NCBI GenBank assembly: GCA_035633215.1
Contig: DASQFI010000028.1
Location: 62,001-126,000, forward strand
From: DASQFI01 sp035633215
Lineage (GTDB): Bacteria > Acidobacteriota > Vicinamibacteria > Vicinamibacterales > SCN-69-37
DNA length: 64,000 nt
Reading direction: 5' to 3'
The translations under genes and the position numbers were made by a program. How positions within the stretch are numbered: position 1 is the stretch's first letter; each line of letters starts with the position of its first letter. Positions 7,090 to 16,036 of this stretch are shown here, one piece after another. The notes under the pieces are model-generated. The model had not been told where the DNA came from and did no database searches. It saw only the letters and a program-made list of their open reading frames with translations.

Positions 7090-9459
7090 GTGACGGATCG
7101 GCCTATCGACGACGGCACCAAGCGGCCAATGCGCGCGCTCTACCGGTGGCTGAAAGGCACCGCGTCGGAGCCTGATCGCGTGGAGGCCCGCACCGTCGTT
7201 TCCAGCGGCGAGGCGGTTCCCGCGCGTCTCGGACATTACGCGATCACGCGGAAGCTCGGGCACGGCGGCATGGGGGTCGTGTATGCCGCGCGCGACGAGC
7301 GGCTCGAGCGGACCGTCGCGCTGAAGACCCTGTCAGTCGCGAAGGACGAGACGGCGCGCAAACGCTTCTGGCGCGAAGCGCGGGCCGCCGCAAGCGTCAA
7401 TCATCCCAATATCTGCCAGATCTATGAGATTGGAGAGGACGCCGGCGAGCTCTTCATCGCGATGGAGCTGCTCGAAGGCCGGCCGCTCTCGGACCACTTG
7501 CGGCAGGGCGCCATCAACGCGTCCGAGACGGTTTCGATCGGCCTCGGCATGCTGGCGGCCCTTTCCGCCCTCCACTCCCGCGGTATCGTTCACCGCGATC
7601 TCAAGCCGTCGAACGTGTTTCTGACGCCGCATGGCGTCAAGCTGCTCGACTTTGGTCTCGCGCGCCCGATGCCGGAACTGGACATCACTGTTGCCGCCGA
7701 CCTCACGCGAGCCGGCGCCGTCATGGGGACGCCGAGGTACATGGCGCCGGAGCAGGTGGTGGGCGAGCCGGTCAGCGTTCGCACGGACCTCTTCGCGGCC
7801 GGCGCGATTCTCTTCGAAATGCTCGCGGGCCGGCCGGCGTTTGCCGGCCGCACGGTCGTCGAGATCCTGCACAGCACCGTGTACGAACAGCCGCCGGCGC
7901 TGACCGGACCGCCGGCGGTCACCGCCGTGGATCGATTGATTCGCCGAGCGCTGGCAAAGAAGCCCGAGGAACGGCCGGTTTCGGCCGACGAGATGGCGGG
8001 GGAGTTGCGCGCGATCCACACCGGGGATTCCGACGAGACGGCGGCGCTCACTCACGCGCTCACGCGGCTGGTGGTGTTGCCGTTCCGCATTCTCCGACCC
8101 GATCCCGAAACGGACTTCCTGGCGTTCAGCCTGCCGGATGCGATCACGACCTCGCTGTCGGGCATCAGCTCGCTGGTGGTTCGGTCGAGTGCGACGGCCG
8201 CGCGCTTCGCCGGCGAGGCACCGGACTTCAAGCAACTGGCCGCCGAAGCCGGCGTCGACCGCGTCGTCACCGGCACCTTGCTTCGCTCGGGCGATCAATT
8301 GCGCGCCGTGGCGCAGCTCGTCGAGGCGCCTACGGGGACGCTCATCGCGTCTCACACGGTCCAGTCACCGCTCGGCGACCTGTTCGGGCTGCAGGATGAC
8401 ATCGCACGGCGCGTCGTGGAGGCGCTATCGCTGCCGCTCTCCGGCGGTCCGGCGTCGCCGTCGCCGGACGCGCCGAACAATGCGACCGCGTACGAGTTGT
8501 ACCTTCGTGCGAACGAGATCAGCCGGAGGTATGACGGGCTCGAGCGCGCGCGTGATCTGTATCAGCGCTGCGTCGACATGGATCCCAGTTTCGCGCCCGC
8601 CTGGGCGCGTCTCGGCCGGTGTCACCGTGTGATCGGCAAGTTCATCGACGGAGCGCCCGAGAGCTACACCCGCGCTGAGGACGCCTTCAAACGGGCGCTC
8701 GAGCTCAATCCCCGGCTGACGGTGGCGCACAAGCTCTATGCGAATCTCGAAGCCGATATCGGTCAGGGTTCGCGCGCGGTCGTGCGCCTCATCCGCGAAG
8801 CGACGCGGCACGGCAACGATCCCGAGCTCTTTGCGGGCCTGGTTCACGCCTGCCGCTATTGCGGGCTGTTCGACGAGTCCCTGTCGGCCGACGCCGAGGC
8901 GCGACGACTGGACCCGAACCTTGACACCAGCGTCCACAATACGCTCTTGATGAACCTCGACCTGGATCGGCTTGCTTCTATTCAGGCCGACGACCTGGCG
9001 GGGACCGGCGACGACTCGATCCTCATCATCGCCCAAGGTTTGTCAGGGCGCCGCGACGAGGCGAAGCGAGCACTCGCCAAAACGGCGCAGGCGCCGCGTA
9101 TTCCGGCGCTGCAGTCCTGGAACGCCCACCTCGAGGCCTGGCTCGACCGCCGTGTGGCGGACATGCTGACCAGCCTCGTCGCGTTCAGCGCCTTGAAGAT
9201 CCAGGACGACCCCGAGGCGATTTTTCTGCAAGCGTGGATGCTCTGCGACGTCGGCGAGCACGAACGCGGGCTCGACGAACTGGAGCGCGCGGTCTCGCGG
9301 GGATATTTCGTCGCCCCCACGCTCTCGCGCAGCCGTCAGTTCAACGCGCTCCGCGATCAGCCCCGATTTCAGTCGCTCCTCGCGGACGCGGAAGCCGGCC
9401 GGCACATGGCGCTTCACGCATTCCGCGAGGCCGGCGGCGACCGGCTGCTCGGCCGCTGA
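7090..9459 (+). CDS. Ser/Thr protein kinase with TolB-like domain and TPR repeats
   Basis: This 789-residue soluble protein starts at GTG. The kinase domain (~48-310) has the glycine loop GHGGMGVVY, the ATP lysine in VALK, the catalytic loop HRDLKPSNV, DFGLA and the activation segment TPRYMAPEQ, so it should be active. Residues ~325-450 form a TolB/adenylate-cyclase-associated domain (LVVLPFRILRPD, then DRVVTGTLLRSGDQLR). The remainder is tetratricopeptide-like helices. No transmembrane segment is seen between kinase and TolB part, unlike many relatives. It is divergent from the lipoprotein at 6382 and likely acts in cytoplasmic signalling; its substrates are unknown. Confidence 0.92.
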   Translation: MTDRPIDDGTKRPMRALYRWLKGTASEPDRVEARTVVSSGEAVPARLGHYAITRKLGHGGMGVVYAARDERLERTVALKTLSVAKDETARKRFWREARAAASVNHPNICQIYEIGEDAGELFIAMELLEGRPLSDHLRQGAINASETVSIGLGMLAALSALHSRGIVHRDLKPSNVFLTPHGVKLLDFGLARPMPELDITVAADLTRAGAVMGTPRYMAPEQVVGEPVSVRTDLFAAGAILFEMLAGRPAFAGRTVVEILHSTVYEQPPALTGPPAVTAVDRLIRRALAKKPEERPVSADEMAGELRAIHTGDSDETAALTHALTRLVVLPFRILRPDPETDFLAFSLPDAITTSLSGISSLVVRSSATAARFAGEAPDFKQLAAEAGVDRVVTGTLLRSGDQLRAVAQLVEAPTGTLIASHTVQSPLGDLFGLQDDIARRVVEALSLPLSGGPASPSPDAPNNATAYELYLRANEISRRYDGLERARDLYQRCVDMDPSFAPAWARLGRCHRVIGKFIDGAPESYTRAEDAFKRALELNPRLTVAHKLYANLEADIGQGSRAVVRLIREATRHGNDPELFAGLVHACRYCGLFDESLSADAEARRLDPNLDTSVHNTLLMNLDLDRLASIQADDLAGTGDDSILIIAQGLSGRRDEAKRALAKTAQAPRIPALQSWNAHLEAWLDRRVADMLTSLVAFSALKIQDDPEAIFLQAWMLCDVGEHERGLDELERAVSRGYFVAPTLSRSRQFNALRDQPRFQSLLADAEAGRHMALHAFREAGGDRLLGR

Positions 9460-9461
9460 CC

Positions 9462-9527
9462 AAGCCGCTTCGCGGCTTGAACTTCGAACTGAGAACTGCG
9501 AACTGAGAACTTCGGACTTCGAACTGA
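9462..9527. repeat. Terminator-like hairpin followed by a GAACTTCG word repeat
   Basis: AAGCCGC at 9462-9468 pairs with GCGGCTT at 9472-9478 just after the kinase stop. From 9478 to 9527 follows a degenerate tandem array of GAACTTC, GAACTGA and GAACTGC words. This is the same word family as at 820-892, but here only one arm is present. Confidence 0.55.
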
Positions 9528-9529
9528 AG

Positions 9530-9988
9530 ATGAAGACCCTTGCCAACGAGCGCGACACGGCCGAAGTGCTCCGTCGGCTCCGGGCCGTGCGGCCGGACAG
9601 CGTGCGGCGGTGGGGACGGATGTCGGCGCATCAGATGATCTGCCACCTGAGTGACGCGTTTCGGGTCCTGGTCGATCAGAAGCCGGTGAGTCTCGCGACA
9701 GGTTTTCCGCAGCGCACCGTCGTCAAGTGGATCGCGTTATACATGCCCGTGCCGTGGCCCGCCGGCATCCTCACCCGTCCGGAGATCGATCAGGAATTCG
9801 GCGGCACCAGGCCGTCGGAGTTCGCCGCGGATGTGGCCGAGCTCGAGGGGCTTGTGGGACGGGTCATCGGACAGATCGGCGCGCTCGATGGGCGAGTGCA
9901 TCCGATCTTCGGCAGCCTGTCGGAGATGGCGTGGCTCAGGTGGGGCTATCTGCACATGGACCATCATCTCAGGCAGTTCGGGGAGTAG
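9530..9988 (+). CDS. DinB-like/DUF1569 family protein
   Basis: This 152-residue all-helical protein resembles the DUF1569 branch of the DinB superfamily. The pattern is RWGRMSAHQMICHLSDAFRV (first helix, with histidines that bind metal in DinB folds), a middle helix, and the late histidines in YLHMDHHLRQFGE. Such proteins form four-helix bundles; some relatives are metal-dependent thiol transferases, but the role of this branch is unknown. The ATG at 9530 directly follows the GAACTTCG repeat. The next gene, a membrane kinase, starts 7 bases after its stop, so the two are probably cotranscribed. Confidence 0.75.
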   Translation: MKTLANERDTAEVLRRLRAVRPDSVRRWGRMSAHQMICHLSDAFRVLVDQKPVSLATGFPQRTVVKWIALYMPVPWPAGILTRPEIDQEFGGTRPSEFAADVAELEGLVGRVIGQIGALDGRVHPIFGSLSEMAWLRWGYLHMDHHLRQFGE

Positions 9989-9995
9989 GGCCGCT

Positions 9996-11648
9996 TTGTC
10001 GCAGCCTCCGCGCCGCATCGCTCCGCCGCCACGCACCACGCCGGCTGATTTCTCGCGCGGCCGGCGGCGTCCGCCGCTGCCGCAGGATCTGCTGCGAGAG
10101 GCCTCACGCCGGCTCGGCATCATGTCGCTCCTCTCGGCCGCGCTGTGGGTGCTGGGCACCGTGCTCTATCACATCGTCGATCGGGTCATCGGCAAGTCGG
10201 ATACGCGCTGGCTGACGTTCCAGCCGAGCGACGCGATTTCGGCCGTGAGCGTGCTGGTGTCGCTGGCGCTGTTCGTCTACACGCGCCGCAGCAAGCGCAA
10301 CCCGCAGTTCATTCTCGATCTCGGCCTGGTCTACATGGTGATCATGTCGCTGGCCGTCGGTCTCATCTGGCACTGGGATCCGGTGGGGCACGGGATGACG
10401 GTGATTCCGGTCATCACGTGGGTTGGTGTGATCCTGCTGATGTTCGCGGCGACGCTCCCCAGCACGCCGACGAAGATGCTCATCGCCGGATTGATTTCCG
10501 CGTCCGCGAGTCCTGTGGGGATGCTGATCGCGCGCGAACGCGGCATCTGGGACTTCGGTCCCGCGTTCAATGTGGTCGTGATGCACTACCCGGACTACCT
10601 GATCGTCGGCGTCTCGGTGGTGATCTCCATCGTGGTCACGCGGCTCGGGCAGCAGGTCGCGAAAGCGCGCGAGATGGGGAGCTACCAGCTCGGCGAGCTG
10701 CTGGGCCGGGGAGGCATGGGCGAGGTTTACAAGGCCTCGCACCGGATGCTCGCCCGGCCGGCCGCCATCAAGTTGATTCGTCCGGAAATGGTGGGCGGCG
10801 GGACAGGTACGAGCGGGAAGCTGGCCGTGAAGCGATTCCATCGCGAAGTGGAGGCGGCGGCCACGCTGCGATCGCCGCACACGGTCGAGATCTACGACTT
10901 CGGCGCGACGGAAGACGCCACGCTGTACTTCGCGATGGAGTTGCTCGACGGGATGGACCTCGAGTCGCTCGTGAGACAGAAGGGACCGCTTCCGGCTTCG
11001 CGCGTGATCTATCTCCTCCGTCAGGTCTGCGAGTCGCTCGAGGAGGCGCACGCGCGCGGGTTGGTCCACCGCGACATCAAACCAGCGAACATCCACGTCG
11101 GCCGCGTCGGACTCCGCGAGGATTTCGTGAAGGTGCTCGATTTCGGGCTCGTCACGTCGGTCGCGCGCGAGCACGTCGACCAGTCGGTCATGACCGCCAC
11201 GGGCCAGGTTCACGGCACACCGGCGTACATGGCGCCCGAAATGGCCACGCGCGACACGGTGGACGCCCGCGCGGATCTCTACGCTGTCGGCTGTGTCGCC
11301 TATTTCATGCTCACAGGACACCTGATCTTCGAAGGCGGCACGCCCATGCAGATGATCACCCGGCGGGTCACCGAGGATCCGGTGCCGCCGTCTCAGCGGA
11401 CGGAGCTGCCGATTCCCGCGGCGCTCGAGACGCTCGTGATGGCGTGCATCGCCCGGCGGCCGGAAGACCGGCCGCAGTCGGCCGCGGAGCTGAATCGGGC
11501 ACTCGCAAGCCTCCCTGTTCCCCCGTGGACCGAAGACGATGCCCGGGAGTGGTGGATCGTGAACCCATCGGGAACGACCTCCAGGCCTTCGCCTGCATCG
11601 ACCGTGGGTGAGGAACCAACTCAGACCGGGATCAGGCCGAAGGCGTAG
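9996..11648 (+). CDS. Membrane Ser/Thr protein kinase with N-terminal six-helix domain
   Basis: This protein is about 550 residues if started at TTG 9996. Its N-terminal ~230 residues contain about six membrane helices (for example LVYMVIMSLAVGLIWHW and YLIVGVSVVISIVVTRLG). The kinase domain follows at ~230-500, with GRGGMGEVY, the lysine in AAIKL, HRDIKPANI, DFGLV and GTPAYMAPE, so it should be catalytically competent. An ATG at 10122 would shorten it by 42 residues. TTG is preferred because it keeps the segment DLLREASRRLG, which recurs at the start of this kinase type. The membrane domain probably senses a signal; the ligand is unknown. Confidence 0.88.
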   Translation: MSQPPRRIAPPPRTTPADFSRGRRRPPLPQDLLREASRRLGIMSLLSAALWVLGTVLYHIVDRVIGKSDTRWLTFQPSDAISAVSVLVSLALFVYTRRSKRNPQFILDLGLVYMVIMSLAVGLIWHWDPVGHGMTVIPVITWVGVILLMFAATLPSTPTKMLIAGLISASASPVGMLIARERGIWDFGPAFNVVVMHYPDYLIVGVSVVISIVVTRLGQQVAKAREMGSYQLGELLGRGGMGEVYKASHRMLARPAAIKLIRPEMVGGGTGTSGKLAVKRFHREVEAAATLRSPHTVEIYDFGATEDATLYFAMELLDGMDLESLVRQKGPLPASRVIYLLRQVCESLEEAHARGLVHRDIKPANIHVGRVGLREDFVKVLDFGLVTSVAREHVDQSVMTATGQVHGTPAYMAPEMATRDTVDARADLYAVGCVAYFMLTGHLIFEGGTPMQMITRRVTEDPVPPSQRTELPIPAALETLVMACIARRPEDRPQSAAELNRALASLPVPPWTEDDAREWWIVNPSGTTSRPSPASTVGEEPTQTGIRPKA

Positions 11649-11654
11649 GCTCGA

Positions 11655-11993
11655 CTAGCTCGAACCAAAGACGCTTGACGGCACCCAGCCGAGGCGCCCG
11701 TCCTCGCACTGGATCCACGCGAATCCATCGAACTCCTTGATTACGTCGACCGGTGTGCCGGCTTGTACCGGCACCTGGGTCGCCTCGTAGGCCTCGACGA
11801 CGACGGCCGTGCCAGGTTCGGTGGAAGTCAGGATGGTCTCCGGGACCCAGCCCTCCCGACCGTCGTCGGCGCGACACCACAGCCAGCGAGTGAAGCGATC
11901 GTCACGGCGCCCGACGATCACACGTGCGCCGGCGTCCACGCTGATGGGATCGGCGTACTGAACGACGTGGGTCTCGCGCACGACTGCACGCAT
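11655..11993 (-). CDS. Tandem SH3-like domain protein
   Basis: This 112-residue cytoplasmic protein is made of two similar beta-barrel modules. The first ends DDGREGWVPETIL and the second ends EDGRLGWVPSSVF, the hallmark G-W-V-P of bacterial SH3-like domains. No signal peptide is visible. Such proteins are thought to bind peptides or ligands, but the function here is unknown. It is convergent with the membrane kinase, whose stop lies 6 bases away. Confidence 0.75.
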   Translation of the reverse strand: MRAVVRETHVVQYADPISVDAGARVIVGRRDDRFTRWLWCRADDGREGWVPETILTSTEPGTAVVVEAYEATQVPVQAGTPVDVIKEFDGFAWIQCEDGRLGWVPSSVFGSS

Positions 11994-12113
11994 GGCGACC
12001 GGCGGAGGAAGAATCGCAGATTACCGGCGAATGAGCCTTGTCGGAGAATAACACGCGGTCGTCGGGATGAATGTGGTAGGTTCGGCGTGCGACGCTCAAC
12101 CTGGAGGTTCGTG

Positions 12114-12614
12114 ATGCGAAAATCGATATGGATGGCGGGACTCGCCGCGCTTGTCTCGATAGGGGTACTCCACGCCCAGACGGCCGCGGGCAAGGTGGAC
12201 GTGCAATGGAAATGCGCCGCGCCAAGTCCGGTGCACGCGGTGCCCGTGGGCGACGTGGCCGATCACGCCTACATCGTGCAGCAGGTCAAGTGCACCGCCG
12301 CGAAAGGTGAACTCGCCGGCGTGAAGGAGAAGGACGGCACAGGCACGGAATTCGTGGAGGCCACGGGCAACAACGGCAAGGGCCATGGCATTTTCGTCGC
12401 CACGCTCGCCAACGGCGACAAGGTCAACTACACCTACACGTTCACCGGCGTGTCGAGTAACAGCAAGCTGCAGACGGGCACCAACAAGTGGGCGGCGACC
12501 AGCGGTTCGGGCAAATTCAAGGGCATCACGGCGAGCGGCACGTGCACTGCCAAGGGAGCGGCCGACGGCGGTGCGGTTTTCGACTGCGTGGGGACGTACA
12601 CGATTCCGAAGTGA
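12114..12614 (+). CDS. Hypothetical exported protein
   Basis: This 166-residue protein has a clear signal peptide (MRKSIWMAGLAALVSIGVLH, cleavage after HAQ). The mature part has four cysteines (in QWKCA, QVKCTA, SGTCTAK and FDCVG) that could form two disulfides. Its later half is rich in Gly, Thr and Ser (GSGKFKGITASGTCTAKG), like a small beta-barrel. TGGAGG at 12102-12107 supports the ATG at 12114. No family was recognised with certainty. Confidence 0.75.
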   Translation: MRKSIWMAGLAALVSIGVLHAQTAAGKVDVQWKCAAPSPVHAVPVGDVADHAYIVQQVKCTAAKGELAGVKEKDGTGTEFVEATGNNGKGHGIFVATLANGDKVNYTYTFTGVSSNSKLQTGTNKWAATSGSGKFKGITASGTCTAKGAADGGAVFDCVGTYTIPK

Positions 12615-12675
12615 TCCGCTTCTCCGACGAGCTCGGGCGGATTGTCGCCGCGGGAAGCGTGCGCTGACGGCGGGG

Positions 12676-12722
12676 GTCCACCGTCGCGGCTCGAGCTGAC
12701 GCTGGGCGCCGCTACGGTGGAC
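12676..12722. terminator. Hairpin in the 12615-12858 gap
   Basis: GTCCACCGT at 12676-12684 pairs with ACGGTGGAC at 12714-12722. It lies between the ends of two convergent genes (the exported protein at 12114 and the kinase at 12859), so a bidirectional terminator is plausible. No T-run is present. I see nothing else in the 244-bp gap. Confidence 0.35.
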
Positions 12723-12858
12723 AACCTTCGCCTGTCAGACCCGTGAGCTCGCTGTTGAAAGACCCACCCTGCGTCTGAAGGGCACGCGGTTGGTCGCCGC
12801 GCACCTAAAGAGCGTGCGTCCACACGGGGCCGCGCACGGTCGAACAGTTCATCCGTCT

Positions 12859-15477
12859 TCATCGTACCAGCCCAGTGGCCGACTTCGCGTTCAGCCAGTT
12901 GAGCAGGAACGTGAAGCTCTTGCCTCCCCCCACGCGCTCGAGGCCCAGGAAACGCTGCCCGTCAGCGGTCACGCCGTACTGCGGAGTGTAGGGGTCCGGC
13001 GCGATATTGGTGGTGAACAGGCGCGCCGGCGGGCTGGCCGTGAACTCGGTGCGAGCATCCACGCGCACACTCATCATCGAGCCGTCCGGACCGAGGTAGA
13101 ACAGTTCTCGGCCGTCCGCGCGCCATTGCGGCTGCACACCCCCGCCGCTCGAAATCTGCCGCTTCGAGGTGAAGGCCGGAAACGCGGCGGCGTACACCTC
13201 CCAGCGCCCCGACTCATCGGCGTGGAACGCCACCCACCGCCCGTCCGGCGAGACGTGCACCTCGTCTTCGATAAACGGCGTGTCCGCGAGCAGGCGCGGC
13301 TTGCGATCGCCGCTGAGGGGCATCGCATAGACGGCCTTGCCCAAGGTCCGGAAGATGAGAAATCGGCCATCAGACGTCCACTGATCTACCACCGCGGGTT
13401 CGTCAAACGCAACGAGCGGGCCCTCCGTTCCACTGACGAGATCCTTCACGAACACGGCGGCACGACCGGTGCGAAAGGAGGTGAATGCCAGCGCGCGCTC
13501 GTCGGGTGACCATGACGGGTCCATGTCATGGGCGGGGTGGGTCGTCAGCCGCGAGAAGACGCCGCTCGCGAGATTCACGTCCCAGAGGTCGCTGTTCACC
13601 TGGGCATCGAGCCGCACGACCGTTGCATGACGACCGCGCGGCGACAGCACCAGTTGCTCATACGGCCCCGCCTCGCCCAGCGTGCCCGTGCGCCCGCCGC
13701 TGCGGTCGAACCATGTCAGCCTCGACACCGAAACGCCTTCCGGGCGGTAGACGATCGTGCCGTGGTCGGACACGGAGACGTCGCCGGCCCATTCAATCAC
13801 CTGGACCTCGGCCCCAGAGAACTCCAGCCGTTCGGGATCGAACGGACGCGCGAACGCACCCGTTCCCCGGGAGTAGAACAAGTAGCCCGCCGCGTACACG
13901 GCGGAGGCGCCGTCCTCCATGATTTTCCGCGTGCCCGGGGCATCGAGCGACGCGACATACAGGGCGGGGTCATCGACAACGGTCACCAGAAAGTGTCGGC
14001 CATCAGGAAGCAACCTGGGAGACGCAAATCGGCTCTGTCCTGGCTTCCACGGGAGCGTCTCGATAGCGCTGGCCGTGCCTCCCGTCTCCGCGACGCGATA
14101 AATGCGCCCGTTCTGGAGCGAGAACAGGATCAAGCCGCCCCGCCATGTGCCGCCGGTTTGTCTGCCGAACGACGCAGACTTTGTGTCGGCTATCACTCGT
14201 ACGGGTCCTCCCGCCAAGAGGACCTGTTTAAGGTGGCCGGCGTAGTGGAAGAATGCGACCGATCGGCTGTCGGGAGACCAGAACGGATGGAAAGCGCCGT
14301 CCGTTCCCGTCAGGACGACCAGTGCCGTGGAGGCCATATCTCGCACAACCAGCTGTTGGCGGCCGTCCACGGTGGCTTCGAACACGAACCGCTGCCCATC
14401 CGGCGAGATCGCGCCGCGGTTGTGGTTTTCCTGCCGCATCTCGGGCGGCAGGATCAAGTCGAAACGAACCGGCGGTGCCTGCGTCACCACCGGTCGTGAC
14501 GACAGCAGCAGCGTCGTCGCGGCGAGGGCGGCGGATGCAGCTGCGACGGCCCACGGCGCCCACGCCATGCGCCTCGGGGACACGGCCGCGGGCGGAGCCG
14601 CAGCCGCCTCGACGCGTGAGCCTTGTGCCTGGATCCACTGCAGCTGCATCTTCACGTCGTGAGCCGTTTGCCACCGGTCGGTAGGCGCCTTCGCAAGACA
14701 GCCCTGGACAACGTGGTCAAGGGCGGGAGGACTGAGTGGTGCGAGCGACGACACCTCGGGCGGTTCCGTCTCGAGAATCTTCGCAATGAGACTCGCCTGT
14801 GTCGTGGCCTCGAACGCTCGTCGGCCCGTGGCCATCTCGTGCAGAAGGGCGCCGAGCGCGAAAATGTCGGTGCGCGCGTCGGCTTGCTGGCCCTGCACCT
14901 GTTCGGGCGCCATGTACTGCAGCGTGCCGATGATCGTCCCCTGTGCCGTGGCCGTCCGTGGCGCCGTCGCGAGCAGTGACAGCGCCTCCCCGGCAGGGCC
15001 CGGGGTGTTCTTCGCGAGGCCGAAATCGAGGAGCTTGGTGCCCGCCGGGGTGAGCATCACGTTTCCCGGCTTCAGGTCCCGATGGACGATGCCCTGCCGG
15101 TGTGCCGCCTCGAGCGCGTCCGCGATCTCAATGCCGAACCGGAGTACCTGGCCGAGCGGCAGCGGGCCACGCTCCAGACGTGCAGCCAAGGTCTCGCCCT
15201 CGAGCAGTTCGAGCACGAGATACTCGGTGTCGTGGTCGCGGCCGATGTCGTACAGCCCGCAGATGTGCGGGTGATTGAGCGCGGAGATGGCTTTGGCCTC
15301 GCGTGCGAAGCGGGCCTGGAAGTCGGGGTCGGTGGCCAGCTCCAGCGCGAGAACCTTCACGGCGACCCTGCGGTCTAGCCGCGTGTCACGCGCCAAATGG
15401 ACCTCGCCCATGCCCCCGGCACCAATCAGGGAGAGGACCTCGTAGGGGCCAAGACGCGTACCCGCCTGCAGGGCCAT
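12859..15477 (-). CDS. Ser/Thr protein kinase with C-terminal beta-propeller (PD40)
   Basis: This 872-residue receptor-type kinase has a kinase domain at ~10-275 with GAGGMGEVH, the lysine in VAVKVL, HRDLKPGNV, DFGLAKN and LQYMAPEQ. A single transmembrane helix at ~310-335 (WAVAAASAALAATTLLL) divides it from a large C-terminal part with repeated TolB/WD40-like blades, such as SPDGQRFVFEATVDGRQQLV, SPDSRSVAFF, SPDERALAFTSF and SPDGRWVAFH. The propeller presumably lies outside the membrane and senses a ligand. The start at 15477 (MALQAGTRLGPYEV) matches the usual beginning of this type; upstream in-frame ATGs give non-conserved residues. Confidence 0.93.
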   Translation of the reverse strand: MALQAGTRLGPYEVLSLIGAGGMGEVHLARDTRLDRRVAVKVLALELATDPDFQARFAREAKAISALNHPHICGLYDIGRDHDTEYLVLELLEGETLAARLERGPLPLGQVLRFGIEIADALEAAHRQGIVHRDLKPGNVMLTPAGTKLLDFGLAKNTPGPAGEALSLLATAPRTATAQGTIIGTLQYMAPEQVQGQQADARTDIFALGALLHEMATGRRAFEATTQASLIAKILETEPPEVSSLAPLSPPALDHVVQGCLAKAPTDRWQTAHDVKMQLQWIQAQGSRVEAAAAPPAAVSPRRMAWAPWAVAAASAALAATTLLLSSRPVVTQAPPVRFDLILPPEMRQENHNRGAISPDGQRFVFEATVDGRQQLVVRDMASTALVVLTGTDGAFHPFWSPDSRSVAFFHYAGHLKQVLLAGGPVRVIADTKSASFGRQTGGTWRGGLILFSLQNGRIYRVAETGGTASAIETLPWKPGQSRFASPRLLPDGRHFLVTVVDDPALYVASLDAPGTRKIMEDGASAVYAAGYLFYSRGTGAFARPFDPERLEFSGAEVQVIEWAGDVSVSDHGTIVYRPEGVSVSRLTWFDRSGGRTGTLGEAGPYEQLVLSPRGRHATVVRLDAQVNSDLWDVNLASGVFSRLTTHPAHDMDPSWSPDERALAFTSFRTGRAAVFVKDLVSGTEGPLVAFDEPAVVDQWTSDGRFLIFRTLGKAVYAMPLSGDRKPRLLADTPFIEDEVHVSPDGRWVAFHADESGRWEVYAAAFPAFTSKRQISSGGGVQPQWRADGRELFYLGPDGSMMSVRVDARTEFTASPPARLFTTNIAPDPYTPQYGVTADGQRFLGLERVGGGKSFTFLLNWLNAKSATGLVR

Positions 15478-15596
15478 GCAGTTGCTGCCGCGCATTATGA
15501 CGTGCCGGGTAACGGATCGATAGGTCATCCGCAATTCCGCTGCTCACGTTCGCGGTAGCGTGGTGAGGGCACCGCGCGCGACGTATGCCGCCGCCC

Positions 15597-15938
15597 TCAG
15601 CCCACAAGAACATCTTCAGTTGAGTTGTCGATTCCGCTCAGGCCGATGTCGAAATCGCCTCGCTTCGCCGATTGATCGAGCGAATCGAACGTGATTTGCA
15701 CGAAGCGCGGTGTGCGCCCGAGACCCTGCGCGATGAGCGCTGCGACCTCGACGTCAAATCCCACCACGTGATCGGGCCGCTGCGGATCGGCTTCGACAAA
15801 CGGTGCTCCGCCTTCCGCATCGCCGCCCCAACGGAATTCCGACGCCGACGGCTGAGCGAACACGGCGCGCCCGACATTTGCGACAGGCGGGAGGAGGAGG
15901 ACGATGACGAACAGCGCGACGGCTTCCGTCGCGTCCAC
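15597..15938 (-). pseudogene. Amino-acid ABC transporter substrate-binding protein, truncated
   Basis: This 113-residue frame has a hydrophobic leader and then the N-terminal lobe of a family 3 solute-binding protein: FRWGGDAEGGAPFVEAD, GFDVEVAALIAQGLGRTP and KRGDFDIGLSGI. It stops soon after, with unrelated residues TEDVLVG. Family members need another ~130 residues for the second lobe, and in Acidobacteriota are often fused to a permease. Both are missing here. The sequence beyond the stop is not recognisable, so this is a 3'-truncated remnant just upstream of the propeller kinase. Confidence 0.65.
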
Positions 15939-16036
15939 GCGGCTCGCGCGCCTGGCGGCGCGATATCACCGCGCCGTGACGCGCGCTGATGGAATCATCA
16001 ACGGCGTCGCGACGAGATGACGGGCATCGGGTTGCG

